Shown in pieces: positions 25,707-34,604 of a stretch of 64,000 nt of DNA. The notes beneath the pieces are model-generated. The model saw nothing but the letters and a program-made list of their open reading frames with translations. It searched no databases and was not told where the DNA came from. Source of the stretch: Leadbetterella lacustris. Its GTDB lineage: Bacteria; Bacteroidota; Bacteroidia; Cytophagales; Spirosomataceae. The stretch spans positions 62,001 to 126,000 of the forward strand of contig OZ248430.1 of the NCBI GenBank assembly GCA_965234335.1, given 5' to 3'. Position numbers and translations under genes: made by a program. Each line of letters starts with the position of its first letter. The stretch's first letter is position 1.

Positions 25707-26879
25707 ATTTTCGACTATTATTGCACTTGCCCCGCCGCCTCCGTTACAGATAGCTGCCATTCCGTACTTGCCACCTTTATTTTTCAATACATTTAGAAGG
25801 GTAACGATTATTCTTGCACCAGAACAACCGAGTGGATGTCCAATTGCCACCGCTCCACCAAAGACGTTGAGCTTGTAATCTTCTATACCAAAATGCTTTG
25901 CAAATGCAATGGGTACTACTGCAAAAGCCTCATTCACTTCGAAAAAATCGATATTAGAGATATTTAGATTTCCATTGTTCAAGGCTTTTTCTGCTGCAAT
26001 AATTGGAGCAGTTGTAAACCACTCTGGCTCTCTGGAACCATCTGCATAAGAAATTATTTTGGCTAATGGCTCAAGTTGATGTTCTTTTAGGTATTCCTCC
26101 GAAACAAGTATCAAAGCGGCCGCACCGTCGTTGATTGTCGATGCGTTTGCAGCTGTAACCGTTCCCTCTTTACTAAAAACAGGTTTCAAACTAGGGATTT
26201 TTTCGAAATTAACCTTTTTAAATTCTTCATCTTCCGTAATTACAGTAACATTTCCTTTCTTGTCTGTAATCTCAATTGGAGACATTTCGGCTGAAAAGTT
26301 ACCATTGGAAGTATTCAGAGTCGCTTTTTTATAAGAGTTTATGGCGAATTCGTCTTGTTCTTCTCTTGAAATGTTGTAAGCCGTTGCTGTTGCATCAGCA
26401 AAACAACCCATGGCCTTTTGCTGATAAACATCAGTTAACCCATCTTTTGCTAGACCATCAATCAAAACTCCGTTGCCATATCCATATCCATACCTTGCTT
26501 TTTCAAGATAAAAAGGAATCTGAGACATGTTTTCCATACCACCCGATACCACTACATTGTTTTGACCAATTGCTATACTTTGAGCAGCCAACATAGTGGC
26601 TTTCATACCAGAAGCACAGACTTTGTTAATTAACGTTGTTGGAACAGAGTTAGGTAATCCAGCACCTAGAGCTACTTGTGTGGCTGGTGCTTGACCTAAA
26701 TTGGCCTGTACCACTGAACCAAAATAAAGTTCATCGACATCTTCTTTCTCTATCTTCGAATCCTTTAAGGCTTGATGAACGATTTCTGCACCAAGTTTAA
26801 CTGCTGGAATATTAGCCAAAGCTCCCCCAAAACTCCCAATAGGTGTACGTTTGGCGGAAACTATATATACTTCTTTCAT
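25695..26879 (-). CDS. Acetyl-CoA C-acyltransferase (thiolase)
   Basis: The 394-residue thiolase has all three active-site blocks: the nucleophile Cys about residue 88 in NKVCASGMKA, the His in GGAVAIGHPLGCSGAR, and the second Cys in AAICNGGGGAS. The start MKEVYIVSAKRTPIG is the family N-terminus; the frame runs 21 bases further upstream but without the right residues. It may make acetoacetyl-CoA or cleave 3-ketoacyl-CoA in fatty-acid oxidation. With no beta-oxidation genes next to it, the direction cannot be told. Confidence 0.94.
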   Translation of the reverse strand: MKEVYIVSAKRTPIGSFGGALANIPAVKLGAEIVHQALKDSKIEKEDVDELYFGSVVQANLGQAPATQVALGAGLPNSVPTTLINKVCASGMKATMLAAQSIAIGQNNVVVSGGMENMSQIPFYLEKARYGYGYGNGVLIDGLAKDGLTDVYQQKAMGCFADATATAYNISREEQDEFAINSYKKATLNTSNGNFSAEMSPIEITDKKGNVTVITEDEEFKKVNFEKIPSLKPVFSKEGTVTAANASTINDGAAALILVSEEYLKEHQLEPLAKIISYADGSREPEWFTTAPIIAAEKALNNGNLNISNIDFFEVNEAFAVVPIAFAKHFGIEDYKLNVFGGAVAIGHPLGCSGARIIVTLLNVLKNKGGKYGMAAICNGGGGASAIIVENLRF

Positions 26880-26983
26880 CTTAATTTTTTTTAAATTCAA
26901 AGATAATCAAAAACAACTTTTTAATATTATGCCCTCTTCATTTTTGAGCCTATTGTTTGAAATTGAATACTTATTTCTGATAA

Positions 26984-27015
26984 CAAAAAAGGTAAACAAG
27001 TAAGTGTTTACCTTT
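26984..27015 (-). terminator. Terminator of the thioredoxin-family gene
   Basis: On the - strand, AAAGGTAAACA and TGTTTACCTTT form an 11-bp stem with a 6-base loop followed by T's. It lies 25 bases past the stop of the gene ending at 27040. Confidence 0.85.
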
Positions 27016-27039
27016 CATTAAAAAATATGATATTTTCTA

Positions 27040-27468
27040 TCAGATCGAAGCCTTTTTCTTCTGTTGTGTTTGCTCTCCAATTTGAATCAACTGCTCTGTG
27101 CTTTTGTAGCCCAATGCCTGATTTACAATTTTTCCAGACTTAGGATCAATAAAGAATAAGGTTGGATACCCTCTGACAGGATATTTCAATGCAATTGCCG
27201 GGCCTTCGCCTTGTTCCATATCAATTTTAATATTAATAAAGTTTTCATTGAAAAAATCACCCACTTTTTTGTCAGGAAAAACCCTTGCTTGCATAGATTT
27301 GCAAGGCCCACACCAGCTAGTGTATGCATCCATGAAAATGATTTTATTCTCGGATTTGGCCTTTTGAAGAACTTGATTCCAATTACTTTTCTCAAATTTA
27401 ATTCCAGATTCTTGAGCAAATACCATTTTAGAAATGCCCAACAAAAGGAAAAGAACTATGTTTTTCAT
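27040..27468 (-). CDS. Periplasmic thioredoxin-family protein
   Basis: The 142-residue protein has a signal peptide (MKNIVLFLLLGISKMVFA) and a thioredoxin fold. The redox motif is CGPC in AYTSWCGPCKSM, and the cis-proline block is RGYPTLFFID. The length and leading signal match the DsbD-gamma/thioredoxin-7-like proteins common in this phylum. The role is probably thiol-disulfide exchange in the periplasm; the partner is unknown. Confidence 0.9.
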   Translation of the reverse strand: MKNIVLFLLLGISKMVFAQESGIKFEKSNWNQVLQKAKSENKIIFMDAYTSWCGPCKSMQARVFPDKKVGDFFNENFINIKIDMEQGEGPAIALKYPVRGYPTLFFIDPKSGKIVNQALGYKSTEQLIQIGEQTQQKKKASI

Positions 27469-27552
27469 TATTTACAGTTTAAATTATATAATCTCGAACG
27501 AAAACAAAACAAAAATCAAACCATAATTTTGTCTGTTAACATTTTTTTAACA

Positions 27553-27897
27553 TCAATCGTAATCTTCGTCCTCACCAGATTTTCGGCCACTACCCACCCG
27601 CATCGTATCCAAGTCGGTATATTTATCTTCATAATCGTCTTTGATATCATCTTTTAGGTTACCTTCGTCGTCATAATCAGAATCGTCTTTGATTATTTTT
27701 TGTGCTTGTAAATTTGTCATTCTAATCAAATAATACTTGTCCTCCGTCTCGAAAGGCAAGGCACTGACATTCTTTCCGTCTTTGTCTGTAAATCTGATCA
27801 GGTGCTCAGAAAATCCATTTGGGTAGAAAAGCTTGACTTGTTCCTGCATATCATCTGTAAGCTTTGCGTAATCTTTGATGGCTCTTGGTTTGTTCAT
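27553..27897 (-). CDS. Conserved acidic-tailed protein of unknown function
   Basis: The 114-residue protein has no signal peptide or membrane helix. The first 75 residues form an ordered-looking domain (LFYPNGFSEHLIRFTDKDGKN, cut here, then VSALPFETEDKYYLIRMT). The C-terminal 40 residues are mostly D and E, ending GSGRKSGEDEDYD. It looks like a conserved small Bacteroidota protein. Acidic tails of this sort can bind basic partners, but no function is claimed. Confidence 0.75.
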   Translation of the reverse strand: MNKPRAIKDYAKLTDDMQEQVKLFYPNGFSEHLIRFTDKDGKNVSALPFETEDKYYLIRMTNLQAQKIIKDDSDYDDEGNLKDDIKDDYEDKYTDLDTMRVGSGRKSGEDEDYD

Positions 27898-28095
27898 TTT
27901 TATACTTTTAGAAAAACAATATTTTTAAATAATGTTCGGGTCTTGTTTGTTTTTTGTCTTGAAATATTAAATAAAACACTAAAATCGTGCAAAAAATATT
28001 TGAACACCAAATATTTTTCAATTATTTATTTTTTTTTACGAGTTTAACAACGGAATAGGTGTCTAAGTTTTTATAATTCTACTTTATAATCCTCA

Positions 28096-28122
28096 TTGAA
28101 GTTCAATTTGGGCTTATATTTG
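28096..28122 (+). promoter_or_regulatory. Candidate promoter of ppa
   Basis: TTG at 28096-28098 and TATATTTG at 28115-28122 fit the Bacteroidota -33/-7 pattern with a 16-base spacer, slightly short. This predicts a leader of about 10 bases before the ATG at 28139. Confidence 0.5.
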
Positions 28123-28138
28123 CAGAAAATAATATAGA

Positions 28139-28759
28139 ATGAAACCAGTTTACAAAGCACATCCATGGCATGGTATTTCAGTAGGGCCAGATGCCCCTGA
28201 AGTCGTAACAACCTTTATTGAGATTGTACCATCGGACACCATCAAATATGAAATTGACAAAGAATCAGGCTTTCTAAAAATAGATAGACCACAGAAATAT
28301 TCCAATATCGTTCCGGCTTTGTACGGATTCATACCTCAAACCTATTGTGGAGACAAAGTGGCGGAGTTTGCTAGAGAAAAAGGAGCTACTGCTATTAAAG
28401 TTGGCGATGGTGATCCCTTAGACATTTGCGTCTTATCTTCTCATCATATTCCTCACGGAGACATTTTATTGCAAGCAAGACCGATAGGGGGATTTTGTTT
28501 TATTGACAAAGGGGAGGCGGATGATAAAATTATAGCTGTACTTACCGGTGACCAAATATATGGTAACTTTAACGATATCTCTGAATTACCAGGAGGAGTT
28601 GTTGAAAAATTAAAACATTACTTTCTGACTTACAAAAATCTACCGGGCGAACCTCAGCATTGTGAGATTGCCTATGAATACGGCAAAGAAGGAGCTGGAG
28701 AAGTTATAAAAAAATCAATGGAAGATTATAGGGATTTGATTTTCAATCCATTAAAATAA
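28139..28759 (+). CDS. ppa: Inorganic pyrophosphatase, family I
   Basis: The 206-residue soluble enzyme hydrolyses pyrophosphate to phosphate. Family I landmarks are the YEIDKESGFLKIDR region, YGFIPQTYCGD, and the metal-binding block GDGDPLDICVL with three aspartates. The start MKPVYKAHPWHGIS fits the family. It has its own candidate promoter and terminator, so it is monocistronic. Confidence 0.95.
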   Translation: MKPVYKAHPWHGISVGPDAPEVVTTFIEIVPSDTIKYEIDKESGFLKIDRPQKYSNIVPALYGFIPQTYCGDKVAEFAREKGATAIKVGDGDPLDICVLSSHHIPHGDILLQARPIGGFCFIDKGEADDKIIAVLTGDQIYGNFNDISELPGGVVEKLKHYFLTYKNLPGEPQHCEIAYEYGKEGAGEVIKKSMEDYRDLIFNPLK

Positions 28760-28787
28760 AAAAAAGGAGCGAAAGCTCCTTTTTTTA
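28760..28787. terminator. Bidirectional terminator with GAAA tetraloop
   Basis: AAAAAAGGAGC and GCTCCTTTTTT pair around a GAAA loop immediately after the ppa stop, with A and T runs on either side. It can also end the convergent E1 beta transcript (gene end 28806). Confidence 0.9.
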
Positions 28788-28805
28788 TGCCGTACATTTT
28801 AATAA

Positions 28806-29789
28806 TTATTTTTTATTCAATACCTTTTTTACAGCATCAATTGTACGAGCCACATTGGGTAGTGTCGCCTCAATTAGCGTAGGAGCGTAATGCAAAGGAA
28901 TATCCATGTTGTTAACTCTAATAACTGGAGCATCCAAATAATCAAATGCATATCTCTGCAAATGATAGGTTATTTCAGACGAAATCGCGGCTAATGGCCA
29001 GGCTTCTTCAACCACCACACATCTATTGGTTTTCTTTACAGAGTCCACAACTGTCTGGTAATCAATTGGTCTAACTGTTCTCAGGTCTATCAACTCAACG
29101 CTGATTCCTTCATTTTTCAATTGTTCGATGGCAGGCAAAACTACCCTAGAGATCATTTTACCGAAAGAAACAATGGTTACATCTTTACCCTCTTGAATCA
29201 CATTTGCTTTTCCTATTGGCAATATATACTCACCATCAGGAATCATTCCTTTATCACCGTACATTTGCTCTGACTCCATAAAAATTACAGGGTCGTTATC
29301 TCTGATTGATGCCTTTAATAAGCCTTTACACTCATAAGGGCTAGATGGAACAACCACTTTCAAACCTGGTGTATTCGCAAACCAATTCTCAAAGTTTTGA
29401 GAGTGTTGTGCTCCCAATTGACCTGCATTACCTGTAGGGCCTCTGAAAACTATAGGGCAAGTATATTGTCCCGCAGACATGGCCATGATTTTAGCCGCAC
29501 TATTGATAATCTGATCTATTGCTACAAGTGAAAAGTTGAATGTCATGAACTCAATGATAGGACGACATCCATTCATAGCCGCACCAACACCAATCCCTGC
29601 AAAACCCAACTCGGCTATCGGCGTGTCAATAACTCTTTTTGGCCCAAACTCGTCTAACATTCCTTGACTAGCCTTGTAAGCACCATTATACTCGGCTACC
29701 TCTTCACCCATTAAGAATATCGTCTCATCACGACGCATCTCTTCTGACATGGCCTCCTTTACAGCATCTCTAAATTGAATTTCTCTCAT
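28806..29789 (-). CDS. 2-oxoacid (pyruvate) dehydrogenase E1 component, beta subunit
   Basis: The 327-residue subunit matches the E1 beta family, with IFLMGEEVAEYNGAYKAS, a VIDTPIAELGFAGIG block, RPIIEFMTFNF and GPTGNAGQLGAQHSQ. It ends with the C-terminal transketolase domain (IDLRTVRPID, VVEEAWPL). It pairs with an E1 alpha subunit to decarboxylate a 2-oxoacid with thiamine diphosphate. The YKASQGMLDEFG text is typical of PdhB, so pyruvate is the likely substrate. E1 alpha is not adjacent, and an E2 gene is at 17753. Confidence 0.94.
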   Translation of the reverse strand: MREIQFRDAVKEAMSEEMRRDETIFLMGEEVAEYNGAYKASQGMLDEFGPKRVIDTPIAELGFAGIGVGAAMNGCRPIIEFMTFNFSLVAIDQIINSAAKIMAMSAGQYTCPIVFRGPTGNAGQLGAQHSQNFENWFANTPGLKVVVPSSPYECKGLLKASIRDNDPVIFMESEQMYGDKGMIPDGEYILPIGKANVIQEGKDVTIVSFGKMISRVVLPAIEQLKNEGISVELIDLRTVRPIDYQTVVDSVKKTNRCVVVEEAWPLAAISSEITYHLQRYAFDYLDAPVIRVNNMDIPLHYAPTLIEATLPNVARTIDAVKKVLNKK

Positions 29790-30030
29790 TTTTGGCTTAT
29801 AAATATATTAATTTCGGGTTAAGTCCCCGAATGCTTTACAAAAATAGTAAGCTATTGTCAATTTTCGAAATCTATTTCTACAATTAAGGAAATTCGTTTG
29901 CTATTTTTGGAAATTATTATCATTTCTTTGGGAATATCTACCGAAAACAAACTTCTCTAATAACTATTTGTTTTAAAAGCGGGAAATTATCTTTAGCGGG
30001 AAGTTCTTGAGTTACTATATATTATGTTTT

Positions 30031-30834
30031 ATGGAAATTACTGGCCTTTTTATTTATCCAATTAAATCCATGGGTGGTATTTCACTCAAAAGTTCTACTG
30101 TAGAAATGAGAGGACTGAAATACGATAGACGCTGGATGCTTGTCGATGAAAACAACCGTTTCTTGTCACAAAGGGAACAGCCTTTTTTGTCAAGGTTTTC
30201 GTTGGTACTAAATGATGAATTCTTCACCGTTACGAATAATTTAAACAACGAGCAAGTAAACATCCCATTAGAAAAAGTATCAGGTCAAAATAAAAAAGTA
30301 CATGTTTGGGAGGATGAAGTACTTGCAACAGTTGTTCAGTCTGAAATAAGCATGTGGTTTAGTAATCAAATTGGACAAATGGTTGATTTGGTCTATCAGC
30401 CTAATGAATCAATTAGACCGGTCGATTCAAATCACACAATTACCGGTGAAGAGCACAACAGCCTGTCTGACGGTTATCCCGTTCTTCTTATTAGTGAAGC
30501 CTCTTTGGAATTTATAAATTCGCATTGTCCAGAACGCATACCTATGGAAAGGTTTAGACCCAATATAGTTGTAAAAAATATCGAAGCTTTCGAAGAGGAT
30601 AAACTCGAAAAGCTCAGCTTCAATGATGTAGTACTTTACGGAGTAAAACCCTGTGCAAGGTGTAATGTACCCAACTTAAATCCCGAAACTTTAACGTTCT
30701 CAAAGGAGCCTTCCTTGACCTTATCAAAAATCAGAAAGTTTGGCAACAAGATATTGTTTGGTCAGAACTTGGTGGTCCATAAAATTGGTAGAATTAATGT
30801 AGGAGATAAAAAATCAGATTTCGACTTGAGCTAA
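30031..30834 (+). CDS. MOSC-domain protein with beta-barrel N-terminal domain
   Basis: The 267-residue protein has an N-terminal MOSC_N beta-barrel domain (LFIYPIKSMGGISL, GLKYDRRWMLVDE) and a C-terminal MOSC domain (MERFRPNIVV). The cysteine in KPCARCNVP is at the position that ligates molybdenum cofactor in the mARC/YcbX type. It probably uses molybdenum cofactor to reduce N-hydroxylated compounds or handle sulfur. The start ATG at 30031 is favoured over a TTG 24 bases earlier. No reductase partner is fused or adjacent. Confidence 0.9.
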   Translation: MEITGLFIYPIKSMGGISLKSSTVEMRGLKYDRRWMLVDENNRFLSQREQPFLSRFSLVLNDEFFTVTNNLNNEQVNIPLEKVSGQNKKVHVWEDEVLATVVQSEISMWFSNQIGQMVDLVYQPNESIRPVDSNHTITGEEHNSLSDGYPVLLISEASLEFINSHCPERIPMERFRPNIVVKNIEAFEEDKLEKLSFNDVVLYGVKPCARCNVPNLNPETLTFSKEPSLTLSKIRKFGNKILFGQNLVVHKIGRINVGDKKSDFDLS

Positions 30835-30928
30835 TTAATTGGGTAACCTAAAGAAATATCGAATTAGAATTACAAGTTATAGATTACTTAGTTGTTCAGA
30901 ACTATCCTGTGATTATTCGTTTCAATAC

Positions 30929-30991
30929 TTTTGGTCCAAAAGTAAAATTATCTTATTTCGAAAAAATAAACTTTTACTTTCTGGTCCAAAA
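30929..30991. repeat. Long imperfect inverted repeat containing GGTCCAAAA
   Basis: The left arm from 30929 (TTTTGGTCCAAAAGTAAAAT) pairs with the right arm ending at 30991 (ACTTTCTGGTCCAAAA) over about 28 positions with a few mismatches and a short loop near 30958. The left arm itself holds a 17-base odd palindrome, ACTTTTGGTCCAAAAGT (30927-30943). It is about 95 bases past the MOSC stop and could be a processing or termination structure, or a paired binding site. Confidence 0.55.
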
Positions 30992-31244
30992 TAAGTAAAT
31001 TCTAAACTTTGAAATTCACTTTCGACACCTTATGAATTGATATATATCAATTTGTTTTAAGTTTTTTTACTTAATATTTTTTTACAAAGAAGTGTTTATT
31101 TTAAAGTTGTAAATTTCATAGTGTTCTGAAAATGAGATATTTGTGTTCGAATTTATTGCGAAAAATATTATAAATTGAATTCTATCTTATGTAATTTTCC
31201 ATCTTTTTGCGAAATTTTTGAATAAATGTTTTTGTTTTTATTTT

Positions 31245-31271
31245 TTGATTTAAAAAAAAGGATTACTTTTG
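31245..31271 (+). promoter_or_regulatory. Candidate promoter of small RNA
   Basis: TTG (31245-31247) and TACTTTTG (31264-31271) fit the phylum's -33/-7 pattern with a 16-base spacer. No protein gene follows within range, but a strong terminator does about 110 bases later. Confidence 0.5.
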
Positions 31272-31277
31272 TAATGT

Positions 31278-31388
31278 CATCAGCAAAAGATAGATAATAC
31301 AAGAGAAAAAATTAAGATATTAAAGATAAAAGTTGTGTGGATTTAGTAGCGGGAAAGGCTGGAACATTTGTTCCAGTCCTTTTTTTTT
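31278..31388 (+). ncRNA. Candidate small RNA, about 110 nt
   Basis: A Bacteroidota-type promoter at 31245-31271 is followed by an A-rich stretch with no usable reading frame (only a 7-codon frame). It ends at 31357-31388 in a strong hairpin (CTGGAA-CATTTG-TTCCAG) running into nine T's. Promoter, about 110 bases, and terminator with no gene between is the standard signature of an independent small RNA. The RNA family was not recognised. The 5' end is an estimate from the -7 box. Confidence 0.48.
31357..31388 (+). terminator. Terminator of the candidate small RNA
   Basis: CTGGAA (31359-31364) pairs with TTCCAG (31371-31376), extended by CA/TG and by GG/CC with one bulge, and is followed by a run of T. 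No protein gene ends just before it. Confidence 0.8.
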
Positions 31389-31681
31389 AGGTACAACCTA
31401 CATCATTTCACCCACTCCAAAAAAAGTTCTTTTCAGAAAATTTCAATCTCGCTTTACTGGTTTTTTATTTGAAAGACTTTTCGGGAAATTGCTTTGTAGT
31501 TCAAAACGTTTTTTCTGCTATACAATTAGTTTATCAATAGGCTGAAAATCACATATTTTTTATGAAGAAACAGTATGTTCTCGTTTCCAAATTAAAAGCT
31601 TCCTGAAAATGAGACATCTATTACTAATTTTACGGACACACAAGGGAATGGTTAGTTCTTAGCGGCAAATTATAAGCATAT

Positions 31682-31716
31682 AAAAAAAGACCCCTAAATT
31701 TCTTTAGGAGTCTTTT
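31682..31716 (-). terminator. Terminator of tRNA-Leu
   Basis: On the - strand, AAAAGACTCCTAAA pairs with TTTAGGGGTCTTTT with one G-U pair around a GAAA loop, followed by T's. It starts one base past the tRNA 3' end. Confidence 0.85.
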
Positions 31717-31717
31717 G

Positions 31718-31801
31718 TACCCGGAGCCGGAGTCGAACCGGCACGAGTGTAACCTCATTGGTGTTTGAGACCAACGCGTCTACCAATTCCGCCATCCGGG
31801 C
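31718..31801 (-). tRNA. tRNA-Leu, anticodon CAA
   Basis: On the - strand the 84-base sequence begins GCCCGGATGGCGGAATTGG and folds as a class II tRNA. The acceptor stem GCCCGGA pairs with TCCGGGT (a G-U pair at 1-72). The D-arm has GGTAGAC, the anticodon stem is GTTGGT/ACCAAT with loop CTCAAAC (anticodon CAA, reading UUG), and the T-arm holds GGTTCGACTCC. A variable arm is present, as expected for leucine. The 3' CCA is not encoded and must be added by the cell. Confidence 0.95.
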
Positions 31802-31916
31802 GTGTCTTCGTGTTGGGAGTGCAAAAGTAGAATATGATTTCTAAGACTCCAAGTTTTATAGCTTTATTTTTTTAAATATTTTTAAAAAAAATCTTCAAAT
31901 CCCACTTCCAGGTGCT

Positions 31917-33158
31917 TTATTCGTATCTGAGAGATTCTATTGGGTCAAGTTTTGACGCTTTGTAAGCGGGGTAATAACCTGATAATAAACCGACTACTAT
32001 GCACACCACCAAGCCAAGTAAAATCCAGTTCCAAGGCACCACAAAACTACCACCACCAGTCATAAAAAATGACACCACATTGCCAGCCGCTATACCCAAA
32101 AACACCCCGGCAAGCCCACCAATGATACAAATCACTATAGCCTCTATCAAAAACTGAAGTCTTATTTTTGTTGGAGATGCTCCAAGAGCTTTTCTAATAC
32201 CTATTTCACGCGTTCTTTCTGTTACTGATACCATCATGATGTTCATGAGAGCAATGGAAGCACCAAGAAGTGTTATGATTGATATACCGAAACCTCCTAT
32301 TCTTAAATAACCTGTAACTTCATTGAGGTCGTTCAAAAGTGCGTCAGAACGTTCTATTTTAAAAGAATCATCATCATAAACTTTATCTCCTCTTACAATT
32401 CTCATTACCGAGGTAGCCTCTGCTAAAGTGTAGTCCAAGTTAATGGCGTCCGGAACAGAGGTAGTGATTTGGTATGAAAAAACACCATTCTGATCAAAGT
32501 TTCTAGCAACCTCTAACGGTATAATCGTAACTCTATCATCATCACCACCTGTTATACTTCCTTTCTTTTCTAACACACCCGCAATATTGAATTTCTCACC
32601 CATCAAAGTTATGTTTTTGCCGATTGGACTTTCTTCAGGGAAAAACTTCTGAGCTACTTCAAAACCTATTAGAACCATTTTGTTTGAATAGAATCTGTCG
32701 TTTTCAGATATATTTCTTCCTGATTGAATTTTATATCCCTTAAGGTTTAGATAGTTTTCATCTGCACCAACTACTATAATGTTCGGATTTGATTTCTCGG
32801 TTTCAAACTTAACAGTTTCGCCTTGGGAGGCAAAAGTATAAATACTCACAATGGCCTTTGTTTTCTTTGCGAAATTTTCTTTGTAATCTAAAGCTTGACG
32901 AAAATAAATCGGCTTCGGTTGTTTTTTAACAATACCTCTCCGACGTCGGCCATTATTTTGTTCTACTTTAATATCGAAGGTATTGACGCCAAGTCCTTCA
33001 AAGCTCTTATTTACTGACCCTTGCATGCCCTCAATAGCCGTTAGGATGCCCACCAACGACATTATACCAAATGTTATGATAGTGGCGGTTAGAACTGTTC
33101 TAAGCAAGTTGGATTTGATTGACCTTAGGCCTTCAGATATATTCTCTTTTAAATTCAT
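31917..33158 (-). CDS. ABC transporter permease, MacB/FtsX type
   Basis: The 413-residue protein has an N-terminal helix (SNLLRTVLTATIITFGIMSLVG), a large periplasmic MacB-core domain to about residue 270, and three C-terminal helices of the FtsX domain. These include the diagnostic SVTERTREIGIRKALGASPTKIRLQFLIEA. Such permeases use ATP to drive envelope processes such as export of peptides or lipoproteins. No ATP-binding subunit gene is adjacent, so its partner is elsewhere. The N-terminal motif NLKENISEGLRSIKSN is usual in this phylum. Confidence 0.92.
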   Translation of the reverse strand: MNLKENISEGLRSIKSNLLRTVLTATIITFGIMSLVGILTAIEGMQGSVNKSFEGLGVNTFDIKVEQNNGRRRRGIVKKQPKPIYFRQALDYKENFAKKTKAIVSIYTFASQGETVKFETEKSNPNIIVVGADENYLNLKGYKIQSGRNISENDRFYSNKMVLIGFEVAQKFFPEESPIGKNITLMGEKFNIAGVLEKKGSITGGDDDRVTIIPLEVARNFDQNGVFSYQITTSVPDAINLDYTLAEATSVMRIVRGDKVYDDDSFKIERSDALLNDLNEVTGYLRIGGFGISIITLLGASIALMNIMMVSVTERTREIGIRKALGASPTKIRLQFLIEAIVICIIGGLAGVFLGIAAGNVVSFFMTGGGSFVVPWNWILLGLVVCIVVGLLSGYYPAYKASKLDPIESLRYE

Positions 33159-33285
33159 ATTTTTGGTCTAAAACTTTGGAAATATTTTTGAATAAAGGCT
33201 ATTCAAATGCAAACAAAAACAATAAATCTAAGGTATTTTTGTTTTTAATGCAAATTACAATATTCGTAAATAATTAAACAAGCCA

Positions 33286-34548
33286 ATGAGGAAAGCCATT
33301 TTGCCGTTTATCATTTTTTTGACATTCACGAGTCGAATTTTCGCAAATCAGGTATTTATTCCGATGGACGAAAGTCAAAAGAACCATCTAAAAGCCTATG
33401 GATTGGCGTTTTGGGTATTGAAAAACTATGATACCGAAATTGATTGGTTACTTAATTATCGTGGCGGAAGTTTTATGTTTTCTGCCAGCCAATCTTTTAT
33501 AAACGAATGTGTAATTAGGGGAATAAGTTATGATGTTATCTCAGAGGCTGAGGCAGTTGGTATTATAAAACTTGTCAAAAATCCAGATGTCAACATGGAT
33601 GCAGTCAAGCTTCAGAAAGCACCAAAAATTGCGGTTTATACTCCCAAAAGTGCTCAACCTTGGGACGATGCCGTTACCCTGGCTCTTAATTATGCTGAAA
33701 TTAGCTTTGATAAAGTCTATGACGATGAAGTAATGAGCGGTAAACTGCCAGAGTATGATTGGTTACATTTACATCACGAAGATTTTACTGGTCAGTATGG
33801 AAAGTTTATTCGTATGAAAAGTGCGTCTTGGTATCAGGAGCAAAAACGCGAAGTAGAGAGCATAGCAAAGAAGTTTGGATATTCAAAAGCCTCAGAACTG
33901 AAAGGTGCGGTAGCAAAAAAGGTAAGTGAATTTGTGTTGGGAGGTGGGTATATGTTTGCTATGTGCAATGCTACAGACACCTATGAGGTTGCTTTGGCAG
34001 CACAAGGTATTGACATTGTGGAGTCTGTTTATGACGGCGACGGCTCTGATCCCCAAGCTAACTCTAAACTCAATTATAACAGAACTTTTGCCTTTAAAAA
34101 TTTCACTTTGGAACCCGACCCCTACGAAGTGGAGTTTTCGGACATTGATAATCAGCCAGGGGATAGAGGAGTCTCGGAGTCGAATGACTATTTCACGTTA
34201 TTCGAATTTTCGGCCAAATATGACCCAGTACCAACTATGCTGACACAAAACCATCAAAATCTTATCAAAGGATTTATGGGTCAAACAACCGCGTTTAAGA
34301 AACAATATATAAAATCGGAGGTATTGGTTTTGGCTGAAAATAGACTATCAAATGAGGCAAGATATATCCATGGAACTGCAGGGAAGGGTTTTTTTACCTA
34401 TTATGGAGGTCATGATCCTGAGGATTATCAACATTTGGTAAATGAAGAGCCGACTGACCTAAACTTACATCCCAATTCAGCAGGTTATAGACTTATACTT
34501 AATAATGTTTTGTTTCCGGCTGCTAAGAAGAAGAAGCTTAAAACGTAA
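33286..34548 (+). CDS. Conserved secreted protein with amidotransferase-like features
   Basis: The 420-residue protein has a signal peptide (MRKAILPFIIFLTFTSRIFA). No domain was recognised with certainty. Segments such as YDWLHLHHEDFTGQYGKF, VLGGGYMFAMCNATDTYE and GKGFFTYYGGHDPEDY resemble the class I glutamine-amidotransferase or ThuA-like fold, with a Cys in an elbow-like position (AMCN). Related proteins in this phylum are sometimes labelled asparagine synthetase B in databases, as I recall, but no ATP-pyrophosphatase or Ntn-hydrolase domain is visible, so that name should not be transferred. A TATTTTTG box at 33234-33241 may be its -7 element. Confidence 0.72.
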   Translation: MRKAILPFIIFLTFTSRIFANQVFIPMDESQKNHLKAYGLAFWVLKNYDTEIDWLLNYRGGSFMFSASQSFINECVIRGISYDVISEAEAVGIIKLVKNPDVNMDAVKLQKAPKIAVYTPKSAQPWDDAVTLALNYAEISFDKVYDDEVMSGKLPEYDWLHLHHEDFTGQYGKFIRMKSASWYQEQKREVESIAKKFGYSKASELKGAVAKKVSEFVLGGGYMFAMCNATDTYEVALAAQGIDIVESVYDGDGSDPQANSKLNYNRTFAFKNFTLEPDPYEVEFSDIDNQPGDRGVSESNDYFTLFEFSAKYDPVPTMLTQNHQNLIKGFMGQTTAFKKQYIKSEVLVLAENRLSNEARYIHGTAGKGFFTYYGGHDPEDYQHLVNEEPTDLNLHPNSAGYRLILNNVLFPAAKKKKLKT

Positions 34549-34604
34549 TTTTCGATTTCTGTTGATTGAATATTTTAACTTTAGGTGTTTTGCAAAGTAT
34601 TACA

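Larger units (their letters stand above)
30835..31717. other. Long non-coding gap between MOSC gene and tRNA-Leu
   Basis: About 880 bases without a convincing protein gene. It contains a long imperfect hairpin (30929-30991), a candidate small RNA with its own promoter and terminator (31245-31388), and the tRNA terminator (31682-31716). The remaining sequence is AT-rich with no recognised feature. Confidence 0.6.

Noticed and set aside
31333..31545. 70-codon frame crossing the small-RNA terminator
   Set aside because: It would have to be translated through a strong terminator and has no family or plausible start.
33286..34548. Asparagine synthetase B
   Set aside because: The protein is exported and lacks both the N-terminal Ntn glutaminase and the ATP-binding synthetase domains.
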